Shown: positions 38,092 to 47,790 of the stretch, one piece after another
Layout: the number at the start of each line of letters is the position of its first letter
Numbering within the stretch: the stretch's first letter is position 1
Origin: Anabaena sp. 4-3
Lineage (GTDB): Bacteria > Cyanobacteriota > Cyanobacteriia > Cyanobacteriales > Nostocaceae
Direction of reading: 5' to 3'
DNA: 64,000 nt
NCBI RefSeq assembly: GCF_001597745.1
Contig: NZ_LUHJ01000050.1
Span: 50,091 to 114,090 of the forward strand
The notes under the pieces: generated by a model
Database searches by the model: none
The model's input: only the letters and a program-made list of their open reading frames with translations
What the model was told of the DNA's origin: nothing
Made by a program: the position numbers and the translations under genes

Positions 38092-38328
38092 TCAATCATT
38101 CCATTCTCCCCTAGGTGGAATTGGCATCCTATGGGGGGTGCGTGTCAATTCATCATCTCTGAGAATCTCACCTCGTAACCATTGCCGAATCGCTACCTCA
38201 ATGACTTTACTAGGATTATCGGTCAGGTGCTGAATTTGCTCCAGTAAATCCGAGTCCAGATGGATAGAGATTTCTACCTTATCGGTGGGCATTGATTCCG
38301 CATCGGTAGCTCGTTCTTTCATATTCAT
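38092..38328 (-). CDS. Small ribbon-helix-helix-like protein
   Basis: 78 residues. The segment KVEISIHLDSDLLEQIQHL followed by NPSKVIEVAIRQWL fits a CopG/Arc-type ribbon-helix-helix: one beta strand, then two helices with a turn. Such proteins are DNA-binding repressors or antitoxins. No toxin-like gene is adjacent, so a stand-alone regulator is as likely. ATG at 38328; a second ATG two codons later could be the true start. No clear ribosome binding site. Confidence 0.65.
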   Translation of the reverse strand: MNMKERATDAESMPTDKVEISIHLDSDLLEQIQHLTDNPSKVIEVAIRQWLRGEILRDDELTRTPHRMPIPPRGEWND

Positions 38329-38679
38329 AGGTTTATCTACTCAAAAACGCTCTGGTAACACGCTTTGTCAAGCAGTTATCTTTACTGTTAGGGCTGTTTA
38401 CTGACAAATGAGAAGAGTGGATATTTAGATATTTCCCCAAAATCTCATCAAATTAACAGCATCAGCTGGCAAGTGTGGATGTTCATCAAACTTTCTAGAC
38501 ATGAATCTAGAAGTTTTCTCAGTAAATTAGAACATCAGGACAATTACGGGTGTAAACCGCCCTGATATCTACACTATGTACTGATATATCTTTATTGTAC
38601 GCTTCAGGTCGATGAATACTAGCAGAGAAAAATGGACTTTATAGAGATTCTTAAAAAGTCCCTCTGTAATCTTTAAGAA
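38329..38679. other. Intergenic region with an imperfect hairpin
   Basis: No gene supported. An inverted repeat AAACTT(T)CTAGA/TCTAGAAGTTT lies at 38488-38516 with a six-base loop and one bulged T. Its role is unknown; it could be a terminator-like element or protein-binding palindrome. The remainder is AT-rich and featureless to me. Confidence 0.4.
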
Positions 38680-38905
38680 GGGGATTGGGGATTGGGGATT
38701 GGGGACTGGAAGGGATTGGGGATTGGAAGGGATTGGGGACTGGAAGGGATTGGGGATTGGAAGGGACTGGGGATTGGAAGGGATTGGGGATTGGAAGGGA
38801 CTGGGGAGATGAACTTTTACCAATGACCAATGACCAATGACCAATGACCAATGACCAATGACTAATGACCAATGACCAATGACTAATGACTAATGACTAA
38901 TGACT
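38680..38905. repeat. Composite heptamer repeat (STRR), copy 2, inverted
   Basis: GGGATTG/GGGACTG heptamers interspersed with GAAGGGA units, then joint GGAGATGAACTTTTA, then repeated CAATGAC/TAATGAC heptamers. It is the reverse complement arrangement of 35272-35388 and longer. Frames across it translate to meaningless proline-serine repeats. It ends about 85 bases before the lepA start. Confidence 0.9.
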
Positions 38906-38989
38906 AGCAGCATCTTTGCTAAGAAAGCATTAAAATACATTAAGTAAATTGCTTTTAACCTTGGTTGCTGCTTCAGCAAGAATTTGTAT

Positions 38990-40801
38990 ATGACTGACGT
39001 TCCCGCAGTTCGCATTCGCAATTTTTGTATTATTGCCCACATTGACCACGGGAAATCCACCCTTGCCGATCGCCTCCTACAAGCCACGGGGACTGTTGAA
39101 AACCGGCAAATGAAGGAACAGTTTCTCGACAACATGGATCTGGAACGGGAGCGCGGCATTACAATTAAGCTGCAAGCTGCCCGCATGAACTATCAAGCTA
39201 AAGATGGTCAGCAGTATGTGTTGAACCTGATTGATACACCAGGTCATGTTGACTTCTCTTATGAAGTGTCACGCAGTTTGGCGGCTTGTGAGGGGGCTTT
39301 GTTGGTGGTTGATGCTTCTCAAGGTGTAGAAGCACAAACTCTGGCTAATGTCTACTTAGCCCTAGAACATAATTTAGAGATTATCCCTGTTCTCAATAAA
39401 ATTGACTTACCTGGGGCTGAACCTGACCGGGTAATCAGCGAAATTGAAGAAATTATCGGTCTTGATTGCAGTGGCGCGATTTTAGCTTCTGCCAAAGAAG
39501 GAATCGGGATTGATGAAATTCTGGAAGCGATTGTAGAACGCATCCCACCCGCACCGGATACTGTAGATGAACGTTTACGGGCGTTAATCTTTGATAGTTA
39601 TTATGATGCCTATCGGGGTGTAATCGTCTATTTCCGGGTGATGGATGGTCGGTTGAAAAAAGGCGATCGCATCTATCTTATGGCTTCCGGTAAGGAATAC
39701 GAAATCGATGAGTTGGGTGTTCTCTCCCCCAACCAAAAGCAAGTCGATGAACTCCACGCTGGGGAAGTGGGTTATTTAGCCGCCGCTATTAAAGCTGTAG
39801 CTGATGCGCGGGTGGGTGATACCATTACTCTGTCTAACGCTAAAGCCTCAACACCTTTACCCGGTTATACAGAAGCCAACCCGATGGTATTCTGTGGAAT
39901 GTTCCCCATTGATGCTGATCAATTTGAAGACTTGCGGGAAGCTTTAGAAAAACTGCGGCTGAATGATGCGGCGTTACATTATGAACCCGAAACTTCCAGC
40001 GCGATGGGTTTCGGTTTCCGGTGTGGTTTCTTAGGCTTGCTGCACATGGAAATTGTGCAGGAACGTCTAGAACGAGAATACGACTTGGATTTAATTATTA
40101 CAGCCCCATCTGTGGTTTATAAGGTAATCACTAACAAGGGTGAAGAACTGTATATTGATAATCCCAGCCATTTACCACCTCCCAACGACCGCGAACGCAT
40201 CGAAGAACCCTATGTGCAAGTAGAAATGATTACACCGGAAACGTTTGTGGGGACGTTGATGGAGTTGTCGCAAAATCGCCGGGGTGTGTTCAAAGATATG
40301 AAATATCTCACCCAAGGACGCACCACCTTAACTTATGAGTTACCTTTGGCGGAAGTTGTTACCGACTTTTTTGATCAAATGAAATCGCGATCGCGCGGTT
40401 ATGCTAGTATGGAATATCATCTCATCGGTTATCGTGAGAATCCCCTGGTGAAATTGGATATCATGATTAACGGTGATCCCGTCGATTCCTTAGCAATGAT
40501 TGTTCACCGTGATAAAGCTTACGGTGTAGGTCGGTCAATGGCGGAAAAACTTAAAGAATTAATTCCCCGTCACCAATTTAAAGTCCCCATTCAAGCGTCA
40601 ATTGGTAGTAAAGTCATCGCCAGTGAACACATTCCCGCTTTGCGGAAAGATGTACTCGCCAAATGCTACGGTGGTGACATCAGCCGCAAGAAGAAACTGT
40701 TACAAAAACAAGCTAAAGGTAAAAAGCGGATGAAATCAGTCGGTACAGTCGATGTACCCCAAGAAGCTTTCATGGCTGTGTTACGTTTAGACCAAAGCTA
40801 A
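38990..40801 (+). CDS. lepA: Elongation factor 4 (LepA), ribosomal back-translocase GTPase
   Basis: 603 residues from the ATG at 38990, the standard LepA length; the TTG two codons upstream is not needed. G1 [10 protein letters not shown]3 DTPGHVDF and G4 NKIDLP are intact. Domain II follows at about 190-280, and the LepA-specific C-terminal domain ends with the Lys-rich [18 protein letters not shown] segment. It binds ribosomes and aids translation or subunit assembly under stress. A strong hairpin 26 bases after the stop is the likely terminator. Confidence 0.98.
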   Translation: MTDVPAVRIRNFCIIAHIDHGKSTLADRLLQATGTVENRQMKEQFLDNMDLERERGITIKLQAARMNYQAKDGQQYVLNLIDTPGHVDFSYEVSRSLAACEGALLVVDASQGVEAQTLANVYLALEHNLEIIPVLNKIDLPGAEPDRVISEIEEIIGLDCSGAILASAKEGIGIDEILEAIVERIPPAPDTVDERLRALIFDSYYDAYRGVIVYFRVMDGRLKKGDRIYLMASGKEYEIDELGVLSPNQKQVDELHAGEVGYLAAAIKAVADARVGDTITLSNAKASTPLPGYTEANPMVFCGMFPIDADQFEDLREALEKLRLNDAALHYEPETSSAMGFGFRCGFLGLLHMEIVQERLEREYDLDLIITAPSVVYKVITNKGEELYIDNPSHLPPPNDRERIEEPYVQVEMITPETFVGTLMELSQNRRGVFKDMKYLTQGRTTLTYELPLAEVVTDFFDQMKSRSRGYASMEYHLIGYRENPLVKLDIMINGDPVDSLAMIVHRDKAYGVGRSMAEKLKELIPRHQFKVPIQASIGSKVIASEHIPALRKDVLAKCYGGDISRKKKLLQKQAKGKKRMKSVGTVDVPQEAFMAVLRLDQS

Positions 40802-40826
40802 TCCATAATCAAGATACCCAAAACCC

Positions 40827-40860
40827 TAAAAGACGTTGCAACCCAACGTCTTTTAATTTT
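40827..40860 (+). terminator. Rho-independent-like terminator of lepA
   Basis: Perfect 12-bp stem TAAAAGACGTTG/CAACGTCTTTTA with a 5-base loop, followed by ATTTT, starting 26 bases after the lepA stop. Confidence 0.8.
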
Positions 40861-40875
40861 GAAGTTTATCTTCCT

Positions 40876-40903
40876 GTAGAGACGTTGTATGCAACGTCTC
40901 TAC
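40876..40903. repeat. Dispersed 12-bp palindrome
   Basis: Perfect inverted repeat GTAGAGACGTTG/CAACGTCTCTAC with a 4-base loop. The stem shares the core GACGTTG with the adjacent lepA terminator. The rest of 40904-41284 shows no gene; it must hold the glycosyltransferase promoter. Confidence 0.7.
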
Positions 40904-41284
40904 ATTTCTTAATTAACCGAAAACTGCTATAACTTTTGAATTTTGTAGGCTTGCCTTCCCGTAGGGTATTTTGAATTTTGAATTCCCCAACGGGGTGGGG
41001 GGTAAGAGACTACATTCCACCTGAGTGGGGATCAGTTACGCTGATAAGTTTCATATAGATTTGCTGATTAACTGATTCTTGATAATTTTTGATCAGCTTT
41101 TTCCAAAAACGAGAAAAACATCAGAAAATTTTAGTAAATCTACCTACGGTAATAACCACTCTCAGAAATTTAAAGTTTTATAAAGTAAATGCGCTTTTAG
41201 GTAACACAGTCTTAGAAGCTAGGATACCTACCATTTAGAGATTTGTGAATTTTGAATTGCTGAAAACATTGGGGAGTCTAGTTC

Positions 41285-42472
41285 ATGAAGATACTGGTAC
41301 TAAGTTGGGAGTTTCCACCGAGAATAGTTGGCGGTATCGCGCGTCATGTGGCTGAGTTGTACCCCGAATTAGTCAAACTAGGCCATGAAATTCATTTGAT
41401 TACGGTAGAAGTTGGTAATGCTTCGATGTATGAGGTGGTGGAGGGGATTAAAATACATCGAGTTCCAGTTTCCCATAGTAATGACTTTTTTCACTGGGTG
41501 GTGAATTTGAATCAGAGTATGGGACATCACGGGGGTAAGTTAATTGTAGAGGAAGGGCCGTTTGATATTATCCATGCTCATGATTGGCTAGTTGGGGATG
41601 CGGCGATCGCTCTCAAGCATACCTTTAAAATTCCCCTGATTGCTACCATCCACGCTACAGAATACGGACGTTACAACGGCATTCACAACGATATTCAAAA
41701 TTATATTCACGGTAAGGAAAGCTTACTGGCTTACGATGCCTGGCGAATTATCGTCTGTACCAATTATATGCGCCAAGAGGTAGCGCGGGTTTTAGCTAGT
41801 CCTGGGGATAAAATTGATGTGATTCATAACGGTATCCGCCCGGAAAAGAAAAAACATCACGAAGATTTCCACGCCCAAGATTTTCGCCGTCAATTCGCCG
41901 CCGACCATGAGAAAATAGTCTATTACGTGGGACGGATGACTTACGAAAAGGGTGTATCAGTGTTAATGAATGCTGCACCCAAAGTGTTGTGGGAAATGGG
42001 GGGTTACGTCAAGTTTGTGATTGTTGGCGGAGGTAACACAGATAATCTCAAACGTCAAGCCTGGGATTTGGGAATTTGGGATAAATGCTATTTTACAGGC
42101 TTCATGTCAGACGAATATTTAGATAAATTTCAAACTGTGGCTGATTGTGCGGTGTTTCCGAGCCTTTACGAACCCTTTGGAATTGTAGCTTTAGAAAGCT
42201 TCGCCTCACGAGTTCCCGTAGTCGTGTCAGATACAGGCGGTTTCCCAGAGGTAGTGCAGCATACTAAGACTGGTATAGTTACCTGGGTGAATAATCCTGA
42301 TTCTTTGGCGTGGGGAATTTTGGAAGTTTTAAAAAATCCTGGTTATCGTCAATGGTTGATTGATAATGCTTATGAGGATTTAGGGATACGCTTTAGCTGG
42401 CCGAAATTAGCCGCACAAACTGATGCTGTTTATCAAAGAGTAGTGCAGGAGCGATCGCAGGTAGAATGGTAA
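41285..42472 (+). CDS. Family GT4 glycosyltransferase (glycogen-synthase-like)
   Basis: 395 residues. N-terminal LSWEFPPRIVGGIARHV has the nucleotide-sugar glycine turn seen in GT4 and archaeal-type glycogen synthases. HDWLVGD, GRMTYEKGV and the donor-site segment FPSLYEPFGIVALESF (E-x7-E) complete a GT-B fold. Likely transfers hexose from a nucleotide sugar to a glucan or cell-surface glycan; acceptor not deducible. ATG at 41285 is preceded by GGGGAG about 11 bases upstream. A hairpin with a T-run follows the stop. Confidence 0.9.
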   Translation: MKILVLSWEFPPRIVGGIARHVAELYPELVKLGHEIHLITVEVGNASMYEVVEGIKIHRVPVSHSNDFFHWVVNLNQSMGHHGGKLIVEEGPFDIIHAHDWLVGDAAIALKHTFKIPLIATIHATEYGRYNGIHNDIQNYIHGKESLLAYDAWRIIVCTNYMRQEVARVLASPGDKIDVIHNGIRPEKKKHHEDFHAQDFRRQFAADHEKIVYYVGRMTYEKGVSVLMNAAPKVLWEMGGYVKFVIVGGGNTDNLKRQAWDLGIWDKCYFTGFMSDEYLDKFQTVADCAVFPSLYEPFGIVALESFASRVPVVVSDTGGFPEVVQHTKTGIVTWVNNPDSLAWGILEVLKNPGYRQWLIDNAYEDLGIRFSWPKLAAQTDAVYQRVVQERSQVEW

Positions 42473-42513
42473 AAAAACGCGGAGTAAGGCTGAGGTTTTC
42501 GCAGAGTTACGCA

Positions 42514-42541
42514 GAGAGTTAATAGTTACTCTCAGTTTTTT
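42514..42541 (+). terminator. Terminator after the GT4 gene
   Basis: Stem GAGAGT/ACTCTC (42514-42519 and 42528-42533) with an 8-base loop followed by six T residues at 42536-42541. Confidence 0.6.
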
Positions 42542-42636
42542 GCCGTTAAAAAACAGTACAATCCCTGTACGCTGGGAATTTTGCCCTTGGGAGTGCGACA
42601 TTAAGCAATAGTTGCAGTTTGCTCCAGAAGATTAGT

Positions 42637-43650
42637 ATGACAAGGGCATTCCCAAGTATAGCAAGGTTCTTGAAAACAGCAAGGGCTATGCTGTTGAGGG
42701 TGATTACCCGTCTTACAGCATACCTGAGATCCAACTTCGATAGCAAGACTGCTGAGATTCTGCCGTCATTACCCGCATTAGCTGGGCCTGTTCTCAACTT
42801 GGGTGGCGGTGGGCCTGATGTGGAATCAGCTATCCAGTGGATGATTAACCAAGTCAGAGGCGGTACTCACTCTGTGGAGAAAATTAATGTTGTGGTTCTC
42901 CGCGCCAATGGTGGTGATGACTATAATCACCTGATTTATGATATGAAGGGGGTTAACTCTGTCGCTACCTTGATAGTGAGCGATCGCCACAATGCCAACA
43001 GAGATGATATTGTGCATAAAATCCTCAATGCTGGTGTAGTCTTTTTTGCAGGTGGCGACCAATGTCAATACATCCGCAATTGGAAAAATACCCGACTGGA
43101 AGCGGCTGTATTGTCAGTTTATCGCAAAGGTGGCGGCATTGGTGGCACGAGCGCAGGGGCAATGATTCTCAGTGATTATATTTACGATGCTTGTGCTTGT
43201 GAAGACCCGATTGAAACTAAGGATGCTTTAGATGATCCTTATGAGAATATTTCCTTTACCTACAACTTTTTTCAATGGCCGCATTTGCGGGGTACTATCA
43301 TTGATACGCATTTTGACACTCGCAAACGCATGGGGCGAATTATGGCCTTTATTGCCCGACAAATTCAAGACGGTGTTTGTCAAACTGCTTTAGGTATTGC
43401 GATTAGTGAAGAAACATCAATAGTTGTCGATAAATATGGTATTGCCAAAGTCATGGGGAGAAATGCGGCGTATTTGGTTTTAGGAGATCATCCGCCAGAA
43501 GTCTGCAAACCCGGAACCCCATTGACTTATTACGACTACAAAATTTGGCGTTTTCCCAGTGGTGATACTTTCGATTTAAATAATCTACCCACTAGGGGTT
43601 ATTATTTCCGCAGCGTCAAGCGGGGTAGGTTTGATTATGATCCTTATTGA
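42637..43650 (+). CDS. Cyanophycinase-family serine peptidase (S51)
   Basis: 337 residues from ATG 42637 (a TTG at 42619 is possible). Family S51 features: GGTSAGAM with nucleophile Ser, GGDQCQYIRNW, and DTHFDTRKRMGR, which aligns with the substrate-binding DQHF...R-x-R-x-G-R segment of cyanophycinase. Cyanophycinase cleaves the nitrogen reserve cyanophycin to beta-Asp-Arg. Here Gln of DQHF is Thr, and there is a basic N-terminal extension of about 50 residues that could be amphipathic or a targeting segment. It may be a paralogue with shifted specificity, so I give no cphB symbol. Confidence 0.82.
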   Translation: MTRAFPSIARFLKTARAMLLRVITRLTAYLRSNFDSKTAEILPSLPALAGPVLNLGGGGPDVESAIQWMINQVRGGTHSVEKINVVVLRANGGDDYNHLIYDMKGVNSVATLIVSDRHNANRDDIVHKILNAGVVFFAGGDQCQYIRNWKNTRLEAAVLSVYRKGGGIGGTSAGAMILSDYIYDACACEDPIETKDALDDPYENISFTYNFFQWPHLRGTIIDTHFDTRKRMGRIMAFIARQIQDGVCQTALGIAISEETSIVVDKYGIAKVMGRNAAYLVLGDHPPEVCKPGTPLTYYDYKIWRFPSGDTFDLNNLPTRGYYFRSVKRGRFDYDPY

Positions 43651-43704
43651 TTGCTGAGATGATGTTTTTCCAATCAATCAGCATAATAAAAACCCCTCTC
43701 CAAA

Positions 43705-43734
43705 CCTCTCCCCTACAAGGAGAGAGGCTTTTTT
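43705..43734 (+). terminator. Terminator-like hairpin after the cyanophycinase gene
   Basis: CCTCTCC (43705) pairs with GGAGAGAGG (43719) and is followed by CTTTTTT. It belongs to a cytosine-rich dispersed repeat (CCCCTCTCC...CCTTGTAGGG) that continues to about 43780. Confidence 0.6.
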
Positions 43735-43812
43735 ACACCCCCATTCCCTTGTAGGGAAGGGGGGCTGGGGGGGTTAGGTTTGAGAGACTTTGCTGTTAAT
43801 AACAATACTTTT

Positions 43813-45750
43813 TCAACATACTCTAATAGGGATTATTGTTAATTTCAACAAGATAGGAAATAAGTTAGTTTGGAAATTCTGTTTATCGTTTCAATCCCTG
43901 ATAGGGATTATTGTTAATTTCAACGAGGGCTACGATTGGGACGGGCGAAATCTTATAAGTTTCAATCCCTGATAGGGATTATTGTTAATTTCAACGCGAA
44001 GAATATAAAGCCAATAGAGGCATTAATTTCAGGTTTCAATCCCTGATAGGGATTATTGTTAATTTCAACCATTTTATCCGTGCATCCTACTATCCGAGTA
44101 GGCGTTTCAATCCCTGATAGGGATTATTGTTAATTTCAACGTAAACAAAAAGGCTGCCTGTACAAATACCTTGAAGTTTCAATCCCTGATAGGGATTATT
44201 GTTAATTTCAACTCCGATTTGGAAAATACTAGCTCACATCCAAATTCGTTTCAATCCCTGATAGGGATTATTGTTAATTTCAACTTCAGGATTTTAAGGA
44301 GAGACACCCTCACCTAGCAGTTTCAATCCCTGATAGGGATTATTGTTAATTTCAACATCGCCCGCACCGTAAGGGCTAGCGATGAATCCGTGTTTCAATC
44401 CCTGATAGGGATTATTGTTAATTTCAACAAGTGAAGAGAGAGGCGATCGCTAGTGGTGCGATGTTTCAATCCCTGATAGGGATTATTGTTAATTTCAACC
44501 GTTCCGGCAACGTTCCTGGGATTTTTTGTTTGGGTTTCAATCCCTGATAGGGATTATTGTTAATTTCAACACGGTTGAGTCAAAGCAGCCGCAAGGGTAA
44601 ACAGTCAAGTCATGTTTCAATCCCTGATAGGGATTATTGTTAATTTCAACAATGAACTAGAGTCTATTAAGAATCATAGTATTCGTTTCAATCCCTGATA
44701 GGGATTATTGTTAATTTCAACCCCAAGTTAATGGCTGTATTTCGAGGTATACGCGTTTCAATCCCTGATAGGGATTATTGTTAATTTCAACATAGATGAT
44801 CACGTTTCCGTGCGTGGGTTGTTTTTGTTTCAATCCCTGATAGGGATTATTGTTAATTTCAACCTTGGTCGTACAAGTTTTCCCAGATATCGATGGGACA
44901 GAAGTTTCAATCCCTGATAGGGATTATTGTTAATTTCAACCAATTCATTATTCGCTAGGAGTCTTGCTGGAGACGTTTCAATCCCTGATAGGGATTATTG
45001 TTAATTTCAACCTGAAACTACCATTTACACAGCTTGGTAAGGTTTGAGTTGGCGTTTCAATCCCTGATAGGGATTATTGTTAATTTCAACGGTAAACTTA
45101 TCGGTAAATCTATCATTTTGCCAAAAAGTTGTTTCAATCCCTGATAGGGATTATTGTTAATTTCAACTTTACTGATGTACGATTATCAGCGTATAGTGCT
45201 AGTTTCAATCCCTGATAGGGATTATTGTTAATTTCAACCTCATAGACCTTACAGGCAATTGCTACTATCACGGGTTTCAATCCCTGATAGGGATTATTGT
45301 TAATTTCAACACTATATCTATCCCTAAGGCATTGATTACAATGCCTTCCCAGTTTCAATCCCTGATAGGGATTATTGTTAATTTCAACTTGAGTTCTGTA
45401 TTCCAGAGATGGGATTAAATCTGTTTCAATCCCTGATAGGGATTATTGTTAATTTCAACATTACGCGGGTAATTCCACTGCGACTATAAATCCTGTTTCA
45501 ATCCCTGATAGGGATTATTGTTAATTTCAACTCGATGATGTATCTTCCGTCCTTCCATCCACAGGTGTTTCAATCCCTGATAGGGATTATTGTTAATTTC
45601 AACTGGTGTAACCGGGATGGTTCTGGCGAATGTTTCGTTTCAATCCCTGATAGGGATTATTGTTAATTTCAACTTGGATTAGAGTTTTTTACACAACAAA
45701 AGAAGTATCTGCGGTTTCAATCCCTGATAGGGATTATTGTTAATTTCAAC
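43813..45750 (-). CRISPR. CRISPR array: 27 repeats, 26 spacers, no adjacent cas genes
   Basis: The 37-base repeat starts GTTTCAATCCCTGATAGGG and ends TTGTTAATTTCAAC on the plus strand. Twenty-six copies look identical; the leftmost (43813-43849) is altered in its first 13 bases. Spacers are about 34-41 bases. On the minus strand the repeat ends in ATTGAAAC, the usual 5' handle of crRNAs, and the decayed repeat is at the left, so the leader is at the right and transcription runs leftward. Each repeat has a perfect 7-bp palindrome AATCCCT/AGGGATT. Neighbours are a cyanophycinase-like peptidase and a cysteine desulfurase, so processing must depend on Cas proteins encoded elsewhere. Confidence 0.98.
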
Positions 45751-46010
45751 TGCGGCAGCCCGAAAGCTAATGTATATGAGGTTTTCAAGGTTCAGATTCG
45801 CGGATGGGTCTATCATAACACGAGAAAATGTCAGTTGATTTGACTAAAATAGCTGAAACCCTTACTGGGTAAGGTGCGCGGATGGTTTCAAATTAATTTT
45901 TCTGCAAAAGCCTATGGTGTAAGGGATACAGCGATTTTTGCTGAGGAGCGATTTTCAACACCTACCCATCCGCGCATCAGGTAAGGAAAATGGTCAAAGG
46001 GGAGCGATCG
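45751..46010 (-). promoter_or_regulatory. CRISPR leader with repeated CGCGGATGG motifs
   Basis: AT-rich non-coding stretch between the last repeat and the cysteine desulfurase stop. It contains CGCGGATGG at 45799, TGCGCGGATGG at 45875-45885 and its exact inverse CCATCCGCGCA at 45966-45976. The array promoter and any integration-host site should lie here; I cannot pick a -10/-35 with confidence. Confidence 0.6.
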
Positions 46011-47174
46011 CTAACTCACTGTAATTGATTGTAAACTCTCAATGGTGGCGATCGCGTGTTTGGCGACTAAATCAATTTCGGCTTGTGTATTAAACCGTCC
46101 TATGCCAAACCGAATAGAAGCATAAGCTAATTTTTCTGAGTGTCCCAAAGCTGTTAGTACATGAGAAGGTGCTGTTTTAGTTGATGAACAAGCTGAACCA
46201 GAAGATACAGCCATTATTGACTGTAACCCTAGTAATAAAGCCGCACCGTCTACCCCTTCCACACTAATATTTAAGTTTCCCGCTAACCTCTGGGTAGGAT
46301 GTCCATTAAGATGAATTCCCTCTAAATGTGAAAGCTGTTCCCACAAACTTTGTCGTAACTGGGTGAGACGTTGGTTTTCAGTCTCTTGTTCAGCCAAAGC
46401 TATCTCTACAGCTTTGCCAAAACCGACAATTTGCGGTGTATACAAAGTCCCAGAACGCATACCCCGTTCATGTCCTCCCCCGTGTTGTTGTGGTGCGAGT
46501 TGTACTCTAGGGTTGCGTCTGCGAACATATAACGCACCGATACCTTTCGGCCCGTAAACTTTATGGGCTGTCAGAGACATTAAATCTATGTGCATTGTTT
46601 GCACATCAAGAGGTATTTTACCAATAGCTTGGGCTGCATCTGTGTGAAAAATTATCTGGCGTTGATGACATAGTTCGCCAATTTCTGCCAATGGTTGTAA
46701 GACACCAATTTCATTATTAGCCGCCATCACAGAAACTAAAATTGTTTCAGGACGCAACGCTTTTTCTAATACTGTTAAATCAATTAATCCATCTGATTTA
46801 ACAGGCAGTATAGTAATATCAAAACCCAGATTTTTTAAATATTCACAAGGGTCAAGCACCGCACTATGTTCAGTCGCCACAGTAATAATATGCTGACCTT
46901 TAGAAAAATAAGCTTCCGCTACACCTTTAATCGCTAAATTATTTGCTTCCGTCGCCCCGCTAGTAAAAACAATTTCTTCAGGTGTGGCGTTAATTGCATC
47001 GGCTAAAATTTCCCGTGCTTGTTTCACAGCCGCTTCTGTTTCCCAACCGTAAACATGATTAATACTAGATGGGTTGCCAAATTTTTCTGTAAAGTAGGGT
47101 AGCATCGCACTTAATACCCGTTCATCTACAGGCGTGGTGGCGTGACAATCGAGATATATAGGACGATTCGACAT
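46011..47174 (-). CDS. Cysteine desulfurase (NifS/IscS family)
   Basis: 387 residues. PLP enzyme that takes sulfur from cysteine for Fe-S clusters and thio-modification. Schiff-base Lys205 is in LTAHKVYGPKG and the persulfide-forming Cys329 in SSGSACSS, with the extended flexible loop of group I NifS/IscS enzymes. ATEHSAV supplies the PLP-stacking His. Whether it serves nitrogenase (nifS) or housekeeping assembly (iscS) cannot be told, since no nif genes are adjacent. ATG at 47174. The peroxiredoxin gene is 70 bases upstream on the same strand, so co-transcription is possible. Confidence 0.95.
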   Translation of the reverse strand: MSNRPIYLDCHATTPVDERVLSAMLPYFTEKFGNPSSINHVYGWETEAAVKQAREILADAINATPEEIVFTSGATEANNLAIKGVAEAYFSKGQHIITVATEHSAVLDPCEYLKNLGFDITILPVKSDGLIDLTVLEKALRPETILVSVMAANNEIGVLQPLAEIGELCHQRQIIFHTDAAQAIGKIPLDVQTMHIDLMSLTAHKVYGPKGIGALYVRRRNPRVQLAPQQHGGGHERGMRSGTLYTPQIVGFGKAVEIALAEQETENQRLTQLRQSLWEQLSHLEGIHLNGHPTQRLAGNLNISVEGVDGAALLLGLQSIMAVSSGSACSSTKTAPSHVLTALGHSEKLAYASIRFGIGRFNTQAEIDLVAKHAIATIESLQSITVS

Positions 47175-47244
47175 AGGTTTTATCTTATTTTTGAATTAAG
47201 TTTTTTCAGATTGCCATAGCTTAAAATAATTCATTTTTCCTTTT

Positions 47245-47724
47245 TTAATTAGCTGTTAATTCTTGCAATTTATTTAACACTGCTTGCGCGTGACCTTTAG
47301 CTTTAACGTTCGCCCAAACATAAGCAATTTTTTTGTCAGGTGAAATCAAAAAAGTTGAACGTGCTACACCCATATATTCTTTACCCATGAATTTCTTTAA
47401 TCGCCAAGCACCGTAAGCTTCAATTAGTTGATGTTCTGGGTCACTTAATAGGGTAATATTCAAGCTATGTTTGTCTATAAATTTGCAATGAGCTTTCCCT
47501 GAATCGGGACTTACACCTACAATTTTAGCTCCTAATTGGCTAAATTCTGATTGTAATTCTGTAAAGTCTTTGGCTTCGGTAGTACAACCAGGGGTGTCAT
47601 CTTTGGGGTAGAAATAAATTACCAACCATTGACCGTTAAAATCATTAAGACTTACAGGGTTGTCATTTTGGTCAGGGGTAGAAAAATCTGGTGCTGGTTG
47701 TCCGACTGCGGGAATATTGCTCAT
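47245..47724 (-). CDS. Thioredoxin-dependent peroxiredoxin (BCP/PrxQ family)
   Basis: 159 residues from ATG 47724 (MSNIPAVGQ); an in-frame ATG at 47742 would add six. FYPKDDTPGCTTEAKDF contains the peroxidatic Cys and its P-x-x-x-T/S-x-x-C environment. In many PrxQ proteins a resolving Cys sits five residues later; here that position is Lys, and the only other Cys is in KAHCKFI. It reduces peroxides using thioredoxin or glutathione-type reductants. Confidence 0.93.
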   Translation of the reverse strand: MSNIPAVGQPAPDFSTPDQNDNPVSLNDFNGQWLVIYFYPKDDTPGCTTEAKDFTELQSEFSQLGAKIVGVSPDSGKAHCKFIDKHSLNITLLSDPEHQLIEAYGAWRLKKFMGKEYMGVARSTFLISPDKKIAYVWANVKAKGHAQAVLNKLQELTAN

Positions 47725-47790
47725 GTTGCGCTGGTAAATCATGTCCGGTTAAATATTTACCATAAAGGCTGACGCAGGTAAATTACAAAA

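Noticed and set aside
38092-38328. Complete toxin-antitoxin pair
   Set aside because: Only the ribbon-helix-helix gene is present; neither neighbour looks like a toxin.
38569-38872. Pro-Ser-rich small proteins on the minus strand
   Set aside because: Artefacts of heptamer repeats, present in more than one frame at once.
40802-43812. cas genes flanking the CRISPR array
   Set aside because: The neighbouring genes are a glycosyltransferase, a cyanophycinase-like peptidase and a cysteine desulfurase; none shows Cas motifs.
43790-43972. Small frame at the left end of the CRISPR array
   Set aside because: Translated repeats and spacers.
45134-45358. Minus-strand frame inside the CRISPR array
   Set aside because: Contains translated CRISPR repeats (EINNNPYQG units).
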